DNA from: Heloderma charlesbogerti
Taxonomy: Eukaryota > Chordata > Lepidosauria > Squamata > Helodermatidae
NCBI GenBank assembly: GCA_026122225.1
Contig: JANEZZ010001873.1
Span: forward strand, 1,054,001-1,118,000
Direction of reading: 5' to 3'
DNA: 64,000 nt
Below the pieces are notes generated by a model. The model had not been told where the DNA came from. It saw only the letters and a list, made by a program, of their open reading frames with translations, and ran no database searches. The first letter of the stretch is position 1, and the number at the start of each line of letters is the position of its first letter. This document shows positions 1-10,973 of this stretch, one piece after another. The position numbers and the translations under genes are program-made.

Positions 1-312
1 TCGATCTATTTCATTCTTTGAGTTCCATTAGAAGGATTCTTCTGTGATTTTACGAACATCTTATATTGCGATGGTGTCACTTATTTATGTAGGATTGTGC
101 TTTCTCCCCGCTCCTCATCCTGATCTTTTAGATTCTTTTATACCTTCTGCAGTAGCAAAAATAAACTGATGGGGAGTCATTTTCATTTCTTAACATATGT
201 GTGTGTGTACATATATAAATGGACAAAGTGCTTTACATTTGAGTTTGTTTTAATTTTCCAGGTGAGGAACTGAGATTTGAGGGAATGGTTTATTAATACC
301 ATCCATTGTGAT
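1..312. other. Unassigned flank (probably CLCN3 intron)
   Basis: AT-rich sequence with a short TG/TA-rich stretch near 195-220. No exon, RNA gene or repeat family was recognised. It lies upstream of the first CLCN3 exon seen and is probably part of the same long intron. Confidence 0.4.
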
Positions 313-1322
313 CCATTGTCTGCCTCCTGAGGAATCTGTATAATGACCAAGTAGCAATGGTAAGAACAGACCACGGAACAACGGACTGGTTTAAGATTGG
401 GAAAGGAGTATGGCAGGGTTGTATACTCTCACCCTACCTATTCAACCTGTACGCAGAACACATCATGCGACGTGCTGGGCTTGATGAAGCCAAGGCTGGA
501 CTTAAAATCGCTGGCAGAAACATTAACAATCTCAGATATGCAGATGATACCACTTTGATGGCTGAAAGCGAGGAGGAGCTGAGGAACCACATAACGAAGG
601 TGAAAGAAGAAAGTGCAAAAGCTGGGTTGCAAGTAAACCTCAAAAAAACCAAGATTATGGCAACCAGCTTGATTGATAACTGGCAAATAGAGGGAGAAAA
701 CATGCAGGCAGTGACAGACTTTGTCTTTCTAGGCGCAAAGATTACTGCAGACGCTGACTGCAGCCAGGAAATCAGAAGATGTTTACTTCTTGGGAGGACA
801 GCAATGACAAATCTTGATAAAATAGTGAAGAGCAGAGACATCACACTGACAACAAAGGTCCGCATAGTGAAAGCAATGGTATTCCCCGTAGTAACCTATG
901 GCTGTGAGAGCTGGACCATAAGGAAGGCTGAGCAAAGGAAGATAGATGCTTTTGAACTGTGGTGCTGGAGGAAAATTCTGAGAGTGCCTTGGATTGCAAG
1001 AAGATCAAACCAGTCCATACTCCAGGAAATAAAGCCAGACTGCTCACTTGAGGGAATTATATTAAAGGCATTTAATATCTGCAGTACTTTGGCCACATAA
1101 TGAGAAGACAGGATACCCTGGCAAAGATGCTGATGCTAGGGAAAGTGGAAGGCAAAAGGAAGAGGGGCTGACCAAGGGCAAGATGGATGGATGATATTCT
1201 GGAGGTGACGGACTTGACCCTGGGGGGAGCTGGGGGTGGTGACGGCCGACAGGAAGCTCTGGTGTGGGCTCGTCCATGAAGTCACGAAGAGTCGGAAGCG
1301 ACTGACTGAATAAACAACAACA
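313..1322 (+). mobile_element. 5'-truncated, diverged BovB/RTE LINE, 3' half
   Basis: A reading frame from 357 to 1100 encodes the C-terminal half of an RTE-clade reverse transcriptase. It has the block GKGVWQGCILSP, the catalytic YADD box (in LRYADDTTLM) and the family's C-terminal CESWTIRKAEQRKIDAFELW block. After 1100 the frame breaks, but homology runs on to a tail with a CGACTGACTGAA motif and a short CAA repeat, as at the 3' ends of the two full BovB copies in this window. It differs at many positions from those copies, so it belongs to an older or sister lineage. The 8-bp word attgtgat occurs at 305-312 and 1323-1330 and may be the target duplication. It starts within the RT domain, so it is dead on arrival. 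Confidence 0.88.
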
Positions 1323-1330
1323 ATTGTGAT

Positions 1331-3289
1331 TAGCAGAAAACTTAAACTAGGTCTTCCAAATCCAATGTATAAACTTGAAATATAGCTCTAGTGATTCTCC
1401 ATATGTACCTATTTTCTTCCTTGATCCTATTTTTGGCCCAGCTTTAAAAATTGGATTCTGAACTAAAGTTTAGGAAAGCCCCTCACCACAAATTCACTGT
1501 GGTCAGGAAGGTTAAAATGTAATGGCTGATGTTCACTTCTATGGGGAAAACTTCTAATTTTAAATCATTCACAACATTCATCTGCAGTTATTGCGATTAA
1601 CATGTGAATGTCAACATTGACCACAATTTGAACATTCACTGTAACATTCTTTATATTGTGAATAGATCGGATACACTCTTGGTACCTCAAGATACTGGTT
1701 ATATTTAGATGTCATGGTAAACAACAGGTTATTGTAATGGGAATGAGCCTAAGTGAGCCTCAAGCTCACATGCTCTCTCCTCCTCCTCCAATGCGGCTGT
1801 GAGGAGAAGATTGGAAGCTTTCATTTCCATTTTTATTATCTGCAGTTTAGCATTACATCTGGATCCTAAACTGTGGTTAATCTTAACTGTGTTTTTTGAA
1901 AAAAGACAGTTTCATAAGCCCATGTTTTGAAGTTGGCTTGTTTGAAACATACCATAGCTTAGGTAAAACCACAAGTTGCAGCTAATCAAAAACAGGCAAA
2001 AGTGTCTGATCTCCTCCTTGCGGCTGCACTGGAAGATGGGGAGAGCGTGGAAGCCCAAGGCTCACCTAGACTTGTTCCCATCACAGTAAACCATGATTTG
2101 CTATGTCGTCCATGCACAGTCACTTCCAAAATAACATGAGAATTATAATATGTCTGTTGGTCTTAGAAAGACTACTTGCACTGGTACAATTGCACTGCAC
2201 TCCTACTCTTCAGCTCCTGGTTTCACTTTTGTGGCAAGACCTGTTTTGTCACCATTCAACATGCCTTCTCTTCCTAAGAAATGCCTTTGGCCAGATTGTA
2301 TCCATATCCCTTCGAAACTCCATCCCTGGTTGATGTAGCAAGTCCTAGGAGATGGAGCTGCGGCCAAACTAAAAGTTCAGTGGAAATCTCACCAGGGTGC
2401 TAAAATCAAGAATTAGAAAGTACTGGTTTTAATTCAGTATGTTTGAAAACATTTCTGTAGACTAGCTCTTCAACCATGAGCTGCTAGCGTTCTGAAGGTG
2501 TTGAACTCTTATCTCTACTCATGTTTTGAAACATGTTACTTGAAACATGTTAGCTAATAGATTTGCAATGTGACCTACTTTCATAGTCTAGCCATGACCC
2601 AAGGACACTTTCACAGCACTCCTCCAGCCATTTGCTATGCTAAATTGTTAAAGGCATGGTTGTGGAGGCGAGGTAATTATTTGTGTAGGAGAGATTTAAA
2701 GAAACAAAACCTGGAGGAAAATGTTATTTATAGAAGTTGATACTACAACATTTTTTAAAAACAAATTGTGAAATAAAGCACTGTATTTTCTGTTTGTTTG
2801 TTTTGCTTCTTGTGTATACAGTAAAAGAAATCTGCGTGTAATTTGCTACATAGAATTGTGGAAATTGTTGATGTCCATTTGACCATGTTGTAACAGTTTT
2901 GCCTTTTGGTTATAAAACAGCTGCAAACTTGAGCAGAATTTTTGAATGGGCAATTTGCTAAATTACTCACATTTCTACATCTCATGGTTGCAGAAAATGT
3001 GTTGAAAATGTGGGTACAGTGTATGTGGAGCTTCAGAAACCCAGAGGAGAGGGCAAAAGAGTTGAGCTTTAAAAACTGATTATTTTGAAAGAGCCTCATG
3101 ATTTTTAGTGGCTTTATTCATTTTTTAGTATTTGCAATTTGGCGACGTCAAGGCTTTTAGTCATTCTAATTGTTTGATAAGCAACAATCAGGATTTGCCT
3201 GCTAATACAGCAATATCCTTTCTGTATGATACATGTTACCCCATATCCCAGCAGAGAGGATACTTAACTCTCTATTACATGAGAGGCAA
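1331..3289. other. Intronic stretch without recognised genes
   Basis: About 2 kb with no exon. Around 1700-2340 there are inverted-looking words (aaccatgattt, aaactgtggtt) reminiscent of the foldback elements seen elsewhere here, but I could not define ends. Small open frames near 2103-2338 and 2755-3099 have no recognisable domains and are taken as chance. Confidence 0.4.
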
Positions 3290-3775
3290 GTCCATCTATC
3301 TTTATTTATTCAATTCTATTTATTTATTGAATTTATAACCCACCTATATATAAATACTCTAGGTGGTGTACAAGTTAAAAACAATTTAACGAAAAATCCA
3401 ACAATAAAAACAACACAGCATAAAAACAGTCTATACTGTAACAGTCAACAAAGAGGAATGAGGGTTATAAAAAGGGAAGGCCCGTCAGAATAATAGAGTC
3501 TTTAATTTCTACTTAAGAACCTTCAAAGGAGTCAGCAGGCACATTTCAACCAGCAGGTCATTCCACAGCTGAGGGGTGGCAAAGGAAAAAGTCCTCTTGC
3601 ATGTGTAGCTCAGAGTAATATATATGTGTGGCGGGATAGTGGTGGTGCCTTTGCCTGGACCAAGTTTCATGTAGTATTTTGAGACTCTGGAACACATGTC
3701 CAAAGAACCTCTTTTTAGGATATACATTTTAAAAAGACCACTTGCTGTTACAAGATCATACTTCTGCAATATGCA
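3290..3775 (-). mobile_element. L2-like LINE 3' end fragment
   Basis: Read on the - strand, 3775 to 3509 encodes a degenerate stretch ending in FSFATPQLWNDLLVEM, like the C-terminal FS-APxLWN-LP block of L2-clade LINEs and matching the equivalent block near 13650 on the + strand. It is followed by a 3' tail that includes a 'cctaggtgg..ttataaat' like section and TTTATTTATT (tail A/T repeats) near 3300-3330. It is an old truncated copy. Confidence 0.6.
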
Positions 3776-3844
3776 GCATAATCAGAATGATGAGATTTCT
3801 TAGTCTATGTGACTAGTTTCCTGAAAAGCTGCACACTTATTTTA

Positions 3845-4440
3845 CTTGTTAAATCAGTTTTTTATTGTGAGTTTCAACAAAACAAACAAACAAAAACGTA
3901 ACAAAACCGAAAAAGTGAAAATATAACAACATACTCTAAAGTCCTCAGTTTTAAATATTACAACATTCTAGGGAGGAAAAAAAATAGATTACACAAACTT
4001 CAGTGAAAGCAAACCAGATATCTAAATATAAGTCCATTCACAAGTGCTGCCTATATTCCACTCTTTCAAATGTTGCTAGTGTTGTTAAGTGTTCAATCCT
4101 TTGCATTATAAGTGGTGAGCTTTTATCCTTCTAGTATTGTAGTATCAGGCTTTTAGCAGCCAGTAGGGTGCAAAAAATCCATTTACGCTCCAAAAAGCTG
4201 GTAAATAGTTTAAGAGAACATGTAAATATTAAAGAGCTTTCCAATACAAAGTTTATCCATATGATAACTTCTTCCCCAAAGGAGGTAACTATTGGGCATT
4301 TCCAAAACATATGAATAAAAGAAGCATTAACTGCATTACACCTCCAACAATTAGCTGAGTTTGAAAAACCTTGGAGAATTTTACATCCTGCTGACAGAGA
4401 GTATACTTTTATTTCACCCGTTCACCATAATTGCTTTAGA
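3845..4440 (-). mobile_element. L1/Tx1-type LINE 3' segment
   Basis: Read on the - strand, the sequence carries NCWRCNA followed about 15 codons later by HMFWKCP, the C-terminal Cys/His motif of L1-group ORF2 proteins (compare CWRC...HIFWTFP at 29830). It then runs into a 3' tail ending in ACAATAAAAAACTG-like sequence near 3865. This is the proposed 3' segment of the inverted L1. No long frame is left. Confidence 0.75.
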
Positions 4441-6095
4441 TTAGATTAGTTTTTGTTCTCTACATCTTTGGTATGTCAAATAAAAGACTGCAAAACTGAC
4501 ACATTGGTAGTGTCAGATCATGCCCTAATACGTTTGGAACTGCAATTTTTGGACACTTCTAGGGCCCTCGGTCTTTGGCACCGTAACGTTTCTTTTCTTA
4601 ATGATGACAGGTTAAAAACTCAGATGTTAGCTGAATGGACAGAGTATTTTAATACTAATGAGGATACGGCGGGTTCTTGCACCATTGTGTGAGAAGCCAG
4701 TAAAGCTTTTATAAGGGGCCGAATTATTGCTTATGCTTCTTACCAAAAATGTTTTTTAAAAAACTCAATGGATGTTTTTAAATAAGAAGTTGAAACTCTT
4801 ATAACTCAGTTTGCCATTTCCCCTACTGCACAGCCTTATCAAGAGCTGCAGAATGCTAAGCATGAGTTGAATAATATTATTTCACAGCAGGTGGGATTTG
4901 CTCTTGTTTAGGACAAGTATATTGGGGAAATGGTGAACATCCTAGTAAGATCCTTACACATTGTCTTAAACAGCATCAACATAAAAATGTAATTTCAGCC
5001 ATTAAAGATGAAAGTGACAAAGTATATACTTCTCCTATAGATATAAACTCACAATTTAAATTTTTTTTTCCTGATCTTTACAGCACTGGTAGCAAGATAC
5101 CAGAGCAAGATATGGAAGCTCTTTTTCGCGTATTAATCTTCCATGCTTAGAATCTTCACAACAACAGCTTCTTTTGGCCCCTTTGTGTTTGGAGGAAATT
5201 ATGAATGGAATTATGAATATTTACACTGGGAGATCACCTGGTCTGAATGGATTCCCAATTGAGTGGTATAAAACATTCTCCAGCTTTTTAGCTTCAAAGC
5301 CGTACTGGCTCTGTAACCATATTTTTGAGGTGGGCTCCCTTTCTTCATGGTTAAATGATGCTTATATGACTATGATTCCTAAGCCTGGCAAGGATAATAC
5401 CTATTGTGCTAACTATTGCCCTATATCATTAATTAATGTAGATATCAAAATATTAAGAGCAATTTTGGCCAATAGACTGCAACAAGTTATTGCCATGTTA
5501 GTTAGACCGGACCGGGTGAGATTTCTTAAAATTAAACAGAGGGCAGATAATCTTAGATTAGTCGTCGATCTAGTCGCTTTAAACTCTGAAAGAACCAACC
5601 AGGTGGCCATCATTTCCTTGGATGCAGAAAGGGCCTTTGACAAAATTCATTGGAAATGTATTTTTACCACACTAATTTCATTTTTCCTGTAGAAATGGGT
5701 TAAAAATTTTATACTCGGCTCCAAAAATGAGAATAATGACTGTTTATTTTTGCCTTTGTCTTTTTTCTTTTTTACTTGGGAGAGGCGTTAGACAAGGTTG
5801 TCCATTTTCTCCATTGATATTCAACTTATGTTTGGAACCCCTGGTGTGTGCTGTTAGACAAAATAGTAATATTCATGGAATTGTGCATTGTGGCTTAGAA
5901 TTTAAAATTAGCCTTTATGCTGATGATCTTTTGCTGTTTATTTCGAAACTCTAGTCGTCGGTTCCAGCTTTGATGAAATTGAGTAATAGTTTTGGAGATT
6001 TGTCTGACTATTCAATTAATTGGTCAAAGTCAGAAATAATGCTGATTGGAGATAAGGTATACTCTAGTGTATTAGCCAATTGGCAATTTCGACAG
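4441..6095 (+). pseudogene. L1/Tx1-type ORF2 remnant: endonuclease end and RT
   Basis: Broken ORF2. 4453-4692 ends the endonuclease with the SDHALI motif. 5174-5692 gives the RT N-terminal blocks (SPGLNGFPIEWYK; IPKPGK; YCPISLINVDIKI; DAERAFDKIHW). 5727-5954 gives GRGVRQGCPFSPLIFNL and the catalytic box LYADDLLLF. Several stops and frameshifts separate these pieces, so it is old. The frame continues beyond the BovB insertion at 9323. Confidence 0.85.
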
Positions 6096-9000
6096 TTGTT
6101 GTTCAGTCGTTCAGTCGTGTCCAACTCTTCGTGACCCCATGGACCATAGCACGCCAGGCCTTCCTGTCCTGCGCTCTCTCCCGGAGCGTGCTCAACTTCA
6201 TATTCATTGCATCCGTGATGCTATCTAGCCATCTCATCCTCTGCCGTCCCCTTCTCCTTTTGCCTTCAGTCTTTCCCAGCATCAGGGTCTTTTCCAGGGA
6301 GTTTTCTCTTCGCATTAGGTGGCCAAAATATTGGAGCTTCAGCTTCATTATCTGTCCTTCCAATGAGCACTCAGGGTTGATTTCCTTTAGGATGGACTGA
6401 TTTGACCTCCTTGCAGTCCAGGGGACTCGTAAGAGTCTTCTCCAGCACCACAGTTCGAAAGCATCAATTCTTCGGCGCTTAGCCTTCCTTATAGTCCAGC
6501 TCTCACAGCCATACATTACTACTGGGAAAACCATAGCTTTGATTAGACGGACCTTTGTCGGCAAGGTGATGTCTCTGCTTCTTACTATGCTGTCTAGGTG
6601 TGCCATAGCTTTCCTCCCAAGGAGCAAGCGTCTTTTAATTTCATGGCTACAGTCACCGTCTGCGGTGATCTTGGAGCCCAAGAAAGTAAAATCTGTCACT
6701 GCTTCCATTTCTTCCCCTTCTATATGCCAGGAAGTGATGGGGCCAGATGCCATGATCTTCGTTTTTTTAATGTTGAGTTTCAAACCAGCTTTTGCACTCT
6801 CCTCTTTCACCCTCAACAAGAGGCTCTTTAGATCCTCTTCGCTTTCTGCCATTAGGGTGGTATCGTCTGCATATCGGAGGTTGTTGATAATTCTCCCGGC
6901 AATCTTAATTCCGACCTGTGATTCATCCAACCCGGCATTTCTCATGATGTACTCTGCATATAAGTTAAATAAGCAGGGTGACAATATGCAGCCTTGTCGT
7001 ACTCCTTTCCCAATTTTGAACCAATCGGTTGTTCCATGTCTGGTTCTTACTGTTGCTTCTTGACCCTCATACAGGTTTCTCAGGAGACAGGTAAGGTGGT
7101 CTGGTACTCCCATCACTTTAAGAATTTGCCACAGTTTGTTGTGATCCACACAATCAAAGGCTTTAGCGTAGTCAATGAAGCAGAAATAGACGTTTTTCTG
7201 GAATTCTCTTGCTTTCTCCATGATGCAGCGAATGTTGGCGATTTGATCTCTAGTTCCTCTGCCTCTTCTAAACCCAGCTTGTACTTCCGGTAGTTCTCGG
7301 TTCGCATACTGCTGAAGCCTAGCTTGTAGGATTTTGAGCATCACCTTGCTGGCATGTGAAATGAGCGCAATGGTGCGGTAGTTTGAACACTCTTTGGCGT
7401 TGCCCTTCTTTGGAATTGGAATGTAAACTGACCTTTTCCAGTCTTGTGGCCACTGTTGAGTGTTCCAGATTTGTTGGCATATTGAATGCAGCACTTTAAC
7501 CGCATCATCTTTTAGGATTTTAAATAGCTCAGCTGGAATACTGTCATCTCCACTAGCTTTGTTGTTACTAATGCTTCCTAAGGCCCACTTGACTTCACTC
7601 TCGAGGATGTCCGGCTCAAGTTCAGTGAGCGCACTATCATGGCTATCAGGGACATTCAGATCTTTCCTGTATAGTTCTTCTGTGTATTCTTGCCACCTCT
7701 TCTTAATCTCCTCTGCTTCTGTTAGGTCCCTGCCTTCTTTGTCCTTTATCATGCCCGTCTTTGCACAAAACGTTCCCTTGAGATCTCCAATTTTCTTGAA
7801 GAGATCTCTAGTCTTTCCCATTCTGTTGTTTTCCTCGATTTCTTTGCATTGTTCATTTAAGAAGGCCTTCTTGTCTCTCCTTGCTATTCTCTGGAACTCT
7901 GCATTCAGTTGGATATATCTTCCCCTTTCTCCCTTGCTTTTCGCTTCCCTTCTTTCGTGAGCTACTTGTAAAGCCTCATTAGACAGCCACTTGGCTTTCT
8001 TGCATTTCTTTTTCTTTGGGACGGATTTCGTTGCTGCCTCCTGAACAATGTTACGGACCTCCGTCCATAGTTCCTCAGGCACTCTGTCTATCAGGTCTAA
8101 TCCCTGAAATCTATTCCTCACCTCCACTGTATATTCATCAGGGATATGATTTAGGTCATAGCTGAACGGTTTAGTGGTTTTCCCGACGTTCTTCAATTTA
8201 AGCCGAAATTTTGCAAGAAGCATCTCATGATCTGAGCCACAGTCAGCTCCAGGTCTTGTTTTTACTGACTGTATAGAGCTTCTCCATCTTTGGCTGCAAA
8301 GGACATAATCAATCTGATTTCGATATTGACCATCTGGTGATGTCCATGTGTAGAGTCGCCTCTTGTGTTGTTGGAAAAGAGTGTTTGCTATGATCAGCGT
8401 GTTGTCTTGGCAAAACTCTATTAGCCTTTGTCCTGCTTCATTTTGTACACCAAGGCCATGCTTGCCTGTTATCCCGGTGATTTCTTGACTTCCTACTTTA
8501 GCATTCCAATCCCCTATGATGAAGAGGACATCTTTTTTTGGTGTTAGTTCTAGAAGGTGTTGTAGGTCTTCATAGAACCGATCAACCTCAGCTTCTTCGG
8601 CCTCAGTGGTTGGGGCATAGACTTGAATTACTGTGATGTTGAATGGTTTGCCTTGGATTCGTACTGAGATCATTCTATCATTTTTAAGATTGTACCCCAG
8701 TACTGCTTTTCCCACCCTTTTGTTGACTATGAGTGCTACTCCATTTCTTCTAAGGGATTCTTGCCCACAATAGTAGATATGATGGTCACCTGAATTAAAT
8801 TCACCCATGCCTGTCCATTTTAGTCCGCTGATTCCCAAGATGTCGATGTTCAATCTTGCCATCTCATGTTTGACCACCTCCAGCTTACCTTGATTCATTG
8901 ATCTGACATTCCAGGTTCCTAAACAATATTGTTCTTTACAGCATCGGATTTTCTTTTCACCACCAGACACATCCACAGCTGAGTGTCCTTTCGGCTTTGG

Positions 9001-9311
9001 CCCAGCCGCTTCACTCTTTCTGGCGCTACTTGGAAATACCCTCTGCTCTTCCCCAGTAGCATATTGGACACCTTCCGACCTGAGGGGCTCATCTTCCGGC
9101 GTCATATCTTTTAGCCTTGTGATACATTCCATGGGGTTTTCTTGGCAAGAATACTGGAGTGGGTTGCCATTTCCTTCTCCAGTGGACCACATTTTGTCAG
9201 AACTCTCTGCCATGACCTGTCCGTCTTGGGTGGCCCTGCACGGCATAGCTTATGGCTTCACTGAGTTACGCAAGCCCCTTCGCCACAACAAGGCAGTGAT
9301 CCATGAAGGGG
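6096..9311 (-). mobile_element. Full-length BovB (RTE) LINE, recent insertion
   Basis: A 3.2-kb non-LTR element on the - strand, flanked by the 11-bp target duplication aatttcgacag at 6085-6095 and 9312-9322. Its 5' end (CCCCTTCATGGATCACTGCC on the - strand) is the same as that of the copy at 46768, which suggests both are full length. The 3' end has the BovB-type CGACTGAACGACTGAA motif with a CAA-rich tail. It carries one uninterrupted ORF (6103-9246). It sits inside the older L1/Tx1 LINE: the L1 reading resumes across the duplication, so the order of insertion is clear. BovB is an RTE-clade LINE known for horizontal transfer among squamates, ruminants and others. Confidence 0.96.
6103..9246 (-). 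CDS. BovB ORF2: AP-type endonuclease and reverse transcriptase, open over 1047 codons
   Basis: One frame of 1047 residues with no stop. The first 100 residues are the BovB leader. The AP-like endonuclease spans about 108-345: start TWNVRS, then GDWNAKVG, GNQ-like YRNQIDYVL and SDHEMLL near its end. The RT follows at about 520-830, with FIDYAKAFDCVDH, GKGVRQGCILSP and the catalytic LRYADDTTLM. The C-terminal region has CESWTIRK and ends KSWTRLND. Residue 141 is Gly (codon 8824-8826) in the block ILGISGLKW, where the second copy in this window and the family have Glu. In AP-type endonucleases that Glu binds the catalytic metal. So the ORF is open but the endonuclease is probably dead. No host gene is encoded here. 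Confidence 0.95.
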   Translation of the reverse strand: MPCRATQDGQVMAESSDKMWSTGEGNGNPLQYSCQENPMECITRLKDMTPEDEPLRSEGVQYATGEEQRVFPSSARKSEAAGPKPKGHSAVDVSGGEKKIRCCKEQYCLGTWNVRSMNQGKLEVVKHEMARLNIDILGISGLKWTGMGEFNSGDHHIYYCGQESLRRNGVALIVNKRVGKAVLGYNLKNDRMISVRIQGKPFNITVIQVYAPTTEAEEAEVDRFYEDLQHLLELTPKKDVLFIIGDWNAKVGSQEITGITGKHGLGVQNEAGQRLIEFCQDNTLIIANTLFQQHKRRLYTWTSPDGQYRNQIDYVLCSQRWRSSIQSVKTRPGADCGSDHEMLLAKFRLKLKNVGKTTKPFSYDLNHIPDEYTVEVRNRFQGLDLIDRVPEELWTEVRNIVQEAATKSVPKKKKCKKAKWLSNEALQVAHERREAKSKGERGRYIQLNAEFQRIARRDKKAFLNEQCKEIEENNRMGKTRDLFKKIGDLKGTFCAKTGMIKDKEGRDLTEAEEIKKRWQEYTEELYRKDLNVPDSHDSALTELEPDILESEVKWALGSISNNKASGDDSIPAELFKILKDDAVKVLHSICQQIWNTQQWPQDWKRSVYIPIPKKGNAKECSNYRTIALISHASKVMLKILQARLQQYANRELPEVQAGFRRGRGTRDQIANIRCIMEKAREFQKNVYFCFIDYAKAFDCVDHNKLWQILKVMGVPDHLTCLLRNLYEGQEATVRTRHGTTDWFKIGKGVRQGCILSPCLFNLYAEYIMRNAGLDESQVGIKIAGRIINNLRYADDTTLMAESEEDLKSLLLRVKEESAKAGLKLNIKKTKIMASGPITSWHIEGEEMEAVTDFTFLGSKITADGDCSHEIKRRLLLGRKAMAHLDSIVRSRDITLPTKVRLIKAMVFPVVMYGCESWTIRKAKRRRIDAFELWCWRRLLRVPWTARRSNQSILKEINPECSLEGQIMKLKLQYFGHLMRRENSLEKTLMLGKTEGKRRRGRQRMRWLDSITDAMNMKLSTLRERAQDRKAWRAMVHGVTKSWTRLND

Positions 9312-9322
9312 AATTTCGACAG

Positions 9323-9466
9323 TGACCAGCGTTTATTACTTATTTGGGAATAATTATCCTTAGAGATATATCTCAAATGATTACGTTAACTTTAAATAAG
9401 TTGATTAACGATGTTTCACAAGATATAGATAGATGGGCATCTTTAAAGTTGAATTTATGGGCTAAG
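9323..9466 (+). pseudogene. L1/Tx1-type ORF2 remnant between BovB and LTR
   Basis: Continues the L1 reading after the BovB: translated pieces include FITYLGIIILRD and DRWASLKLNLWAK, the typical post-RT block of L1-group ORF2. It is cut by the LTR and resumes at 10027 with INTLKMNTIP. Confidence 0.8.
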
Positions 9467-10021
9467 TGTCAGGGTGGAAACTGAGCCAATAGAGCCCTAG
9501 AACAGTTCTGATTCTGAGGAGAAACAGCAATCCGTGGGAGAGGAGCTTGGTTATCTCTCACAAGCACAGCAGCCGGCAGAGATTCCTCCTGCCAGCATTC
9601 CTGGGATAGATAGTGACCCTGGCAGTGAGATAGCGCTGGAGGGGGGCTTGCTGGACGCTCGGCGCAGACGCAGGGAGCGACGACAGATGGAGGGCTCAGA
9701 AAGGAGGCGTACCGCCTGTTTGGCGCTCAAACAATGGTCGTGTCCTGAGGACCCAAGTGAAAGAGGGAGGATCTCTCCCTAGCCCATAAGTTCAGGGTCT
9801 TCCCGTGGTTCTCCTTCAAACAGGGACCAACTGCCTTATCTGGAGCTTAGGCTACTCTGCTATCTTTCCCCAGTGCTGTTCCTTGCTTTGTCACTAGTGA
9901 TTAGTATCTGAAAGAGTCATAAAGTAATAAGGGAATAAAGTCTTGGAAAGAATCCTCGTCATCTGTGTCCTGAGTTGGCTATTGGTGGAGACTGCAAGAG
10001 GCAGCTAGGGCGCTCCTGACA
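9467..10021. mobile_element. Solo LTR of a retroviral or Gypsy-type element
   Basis: A 555-bp unit starting TGTCAGG and ending CCTGACA (perfect 7-bp inverted ends, TG...CA), flanked by the 5-bp duplication ctaag at 9462-9466 and 10022-10026. It contains an AATAAAG near 9934 that could be the LTR poly(A) signal. No internal retroviral genes are present, so it is a recombined single LTR. The frame from 9534 to 9782 inside it has no recognisable domain. It was inserted in the L1/Tx1 LINE, whose reading resumes after it. Which superfamily it belongs to cannot be told from the LTR alone. Confidence 0.85.
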
Positions 10022-10973
10022 CTAAGATTAATACACTTAAGATGAATACTATACCTTGAATTGTTTATGTTATACGTAGGATCCCCTTACTTATACCTGG
10101 CAGATATTTCCAAAAACTTAATGCTTTATTTGGTAAATTATTTGGGGGTTCTTTTCCACCAAGAATATCTTTGAAAAGTATTAAAGAAGGTGGGTTTGGC
10201 TTTCTAGATCTTGCTATATATCATTGGGCTTATTTGCTGACCTGTACTAAATTTTGGTCTTTTCCACTCAGATTTGATTTTCCACCTTGGTCAGTTTTCG
10301 AATCTTACTGTCTGGAGACTCTCTCCAAATGGATGGCATTAGGTTCTCGACATGTTAAGGCGGATAGAACTCCTCCCACAATCTTGGCAGTTAGATGCGT
10401 AGCATGTAATGTCATGGCAATTACAGTTTGACCCATTTTCCCACGCCAAATTGACTTTATGGGGAAATCCAGATCTAAGAATAGGAAAGAAAATGTTTTT
10501 GTGGTGGACCTGGACAGGTAAAATGATCTCTACGCTGGATCAATTATGGGGTGTTGATGATGAGTTTTTGTTATTTTCAACTTTGCGAAATAAATTTGGT
10601 TTGCCTGCTACAGCTGAATGGCAGTATTTGCAACTGAAGCATTTGTTAGTATCTAGATTCAGTCCTGCTGTTTTTCCTGCCTCGGAGTCTCCTTTGCTAT
10701 TGGAAACACTTATTGAAGCTGACCAGGTATATCGACCCATGATTCATGTTTATAAATTCTTATTATCAGTGAATAAATATGATACATGGGGTCTACAGCA
10801 GGAATGGAACAGGGAATTGGAATGTCCTGTTTTGTCTAATCAATGGATCGCTGTTTTGGCATCTTTATCTGATATCTCTATGGACCTCCAGTTATGCCTT
10901 ATGCAGTAAACACTTTTGTTTTGGGTCTGTTGGATGCCACATCGCCTCTTTAACAAAGGTTTGTCAAACTCCA
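10022..10973 (+). pseudogene. L1/Tx1-type ORF2 C-terminal remnant
   Basis: Resumes the L1 ORF2 after the LTR. Broken frames 10171-10431 and 10409-10909 encode the C-terminal region: KSIKEGGFGFLDLAIYHWA, the L1-group 'GG-G-P' block, then a Trp-rich stretch. The reading stops just before the Cys motif expected next; that motif is found inverted at 3845-4440. The outer end abuts the 13-bp target duplication at 10974-10986. Confidence 0.8.

Larger units (their letters stand above)
3845..10973. mobile_element. L1/Tx1-type LINE with internal inversion (composite span)
   Basis: One L1/Tx1-type insertion seems to cover this span. The low part (3845 to about 4440) reads on the - strand and holds the L1 3' end: a Cys-rich C-terminal motif (near 4350 on the - strand, NCWRC) and an A-rich tail. 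The high part (about 4441 to 10973) reads on the + strand from the end of the endonuclease domain to just before that Cys motif. The 13-bp word cacacttatttta flanks the whole at 3832-3844 and 10974-10986. This order (inverted 5' segment, then 3' segment, one target duplication) is what twin-primed L1 integration makes. The span was later interrupted by a BovB (6096-9311) and a solo LTR (9467-10021). Two separate head-to-head insertions remain possible. Confidence 0.65.

Noticed and set aside
6539..7960. Frames of 174 and 166 codons on the + strand, with counterparts at 47917-48621 and 49134-49679
   Set aside because: These are antisense shadows of BovB ORF2, found in both copies for that reason.
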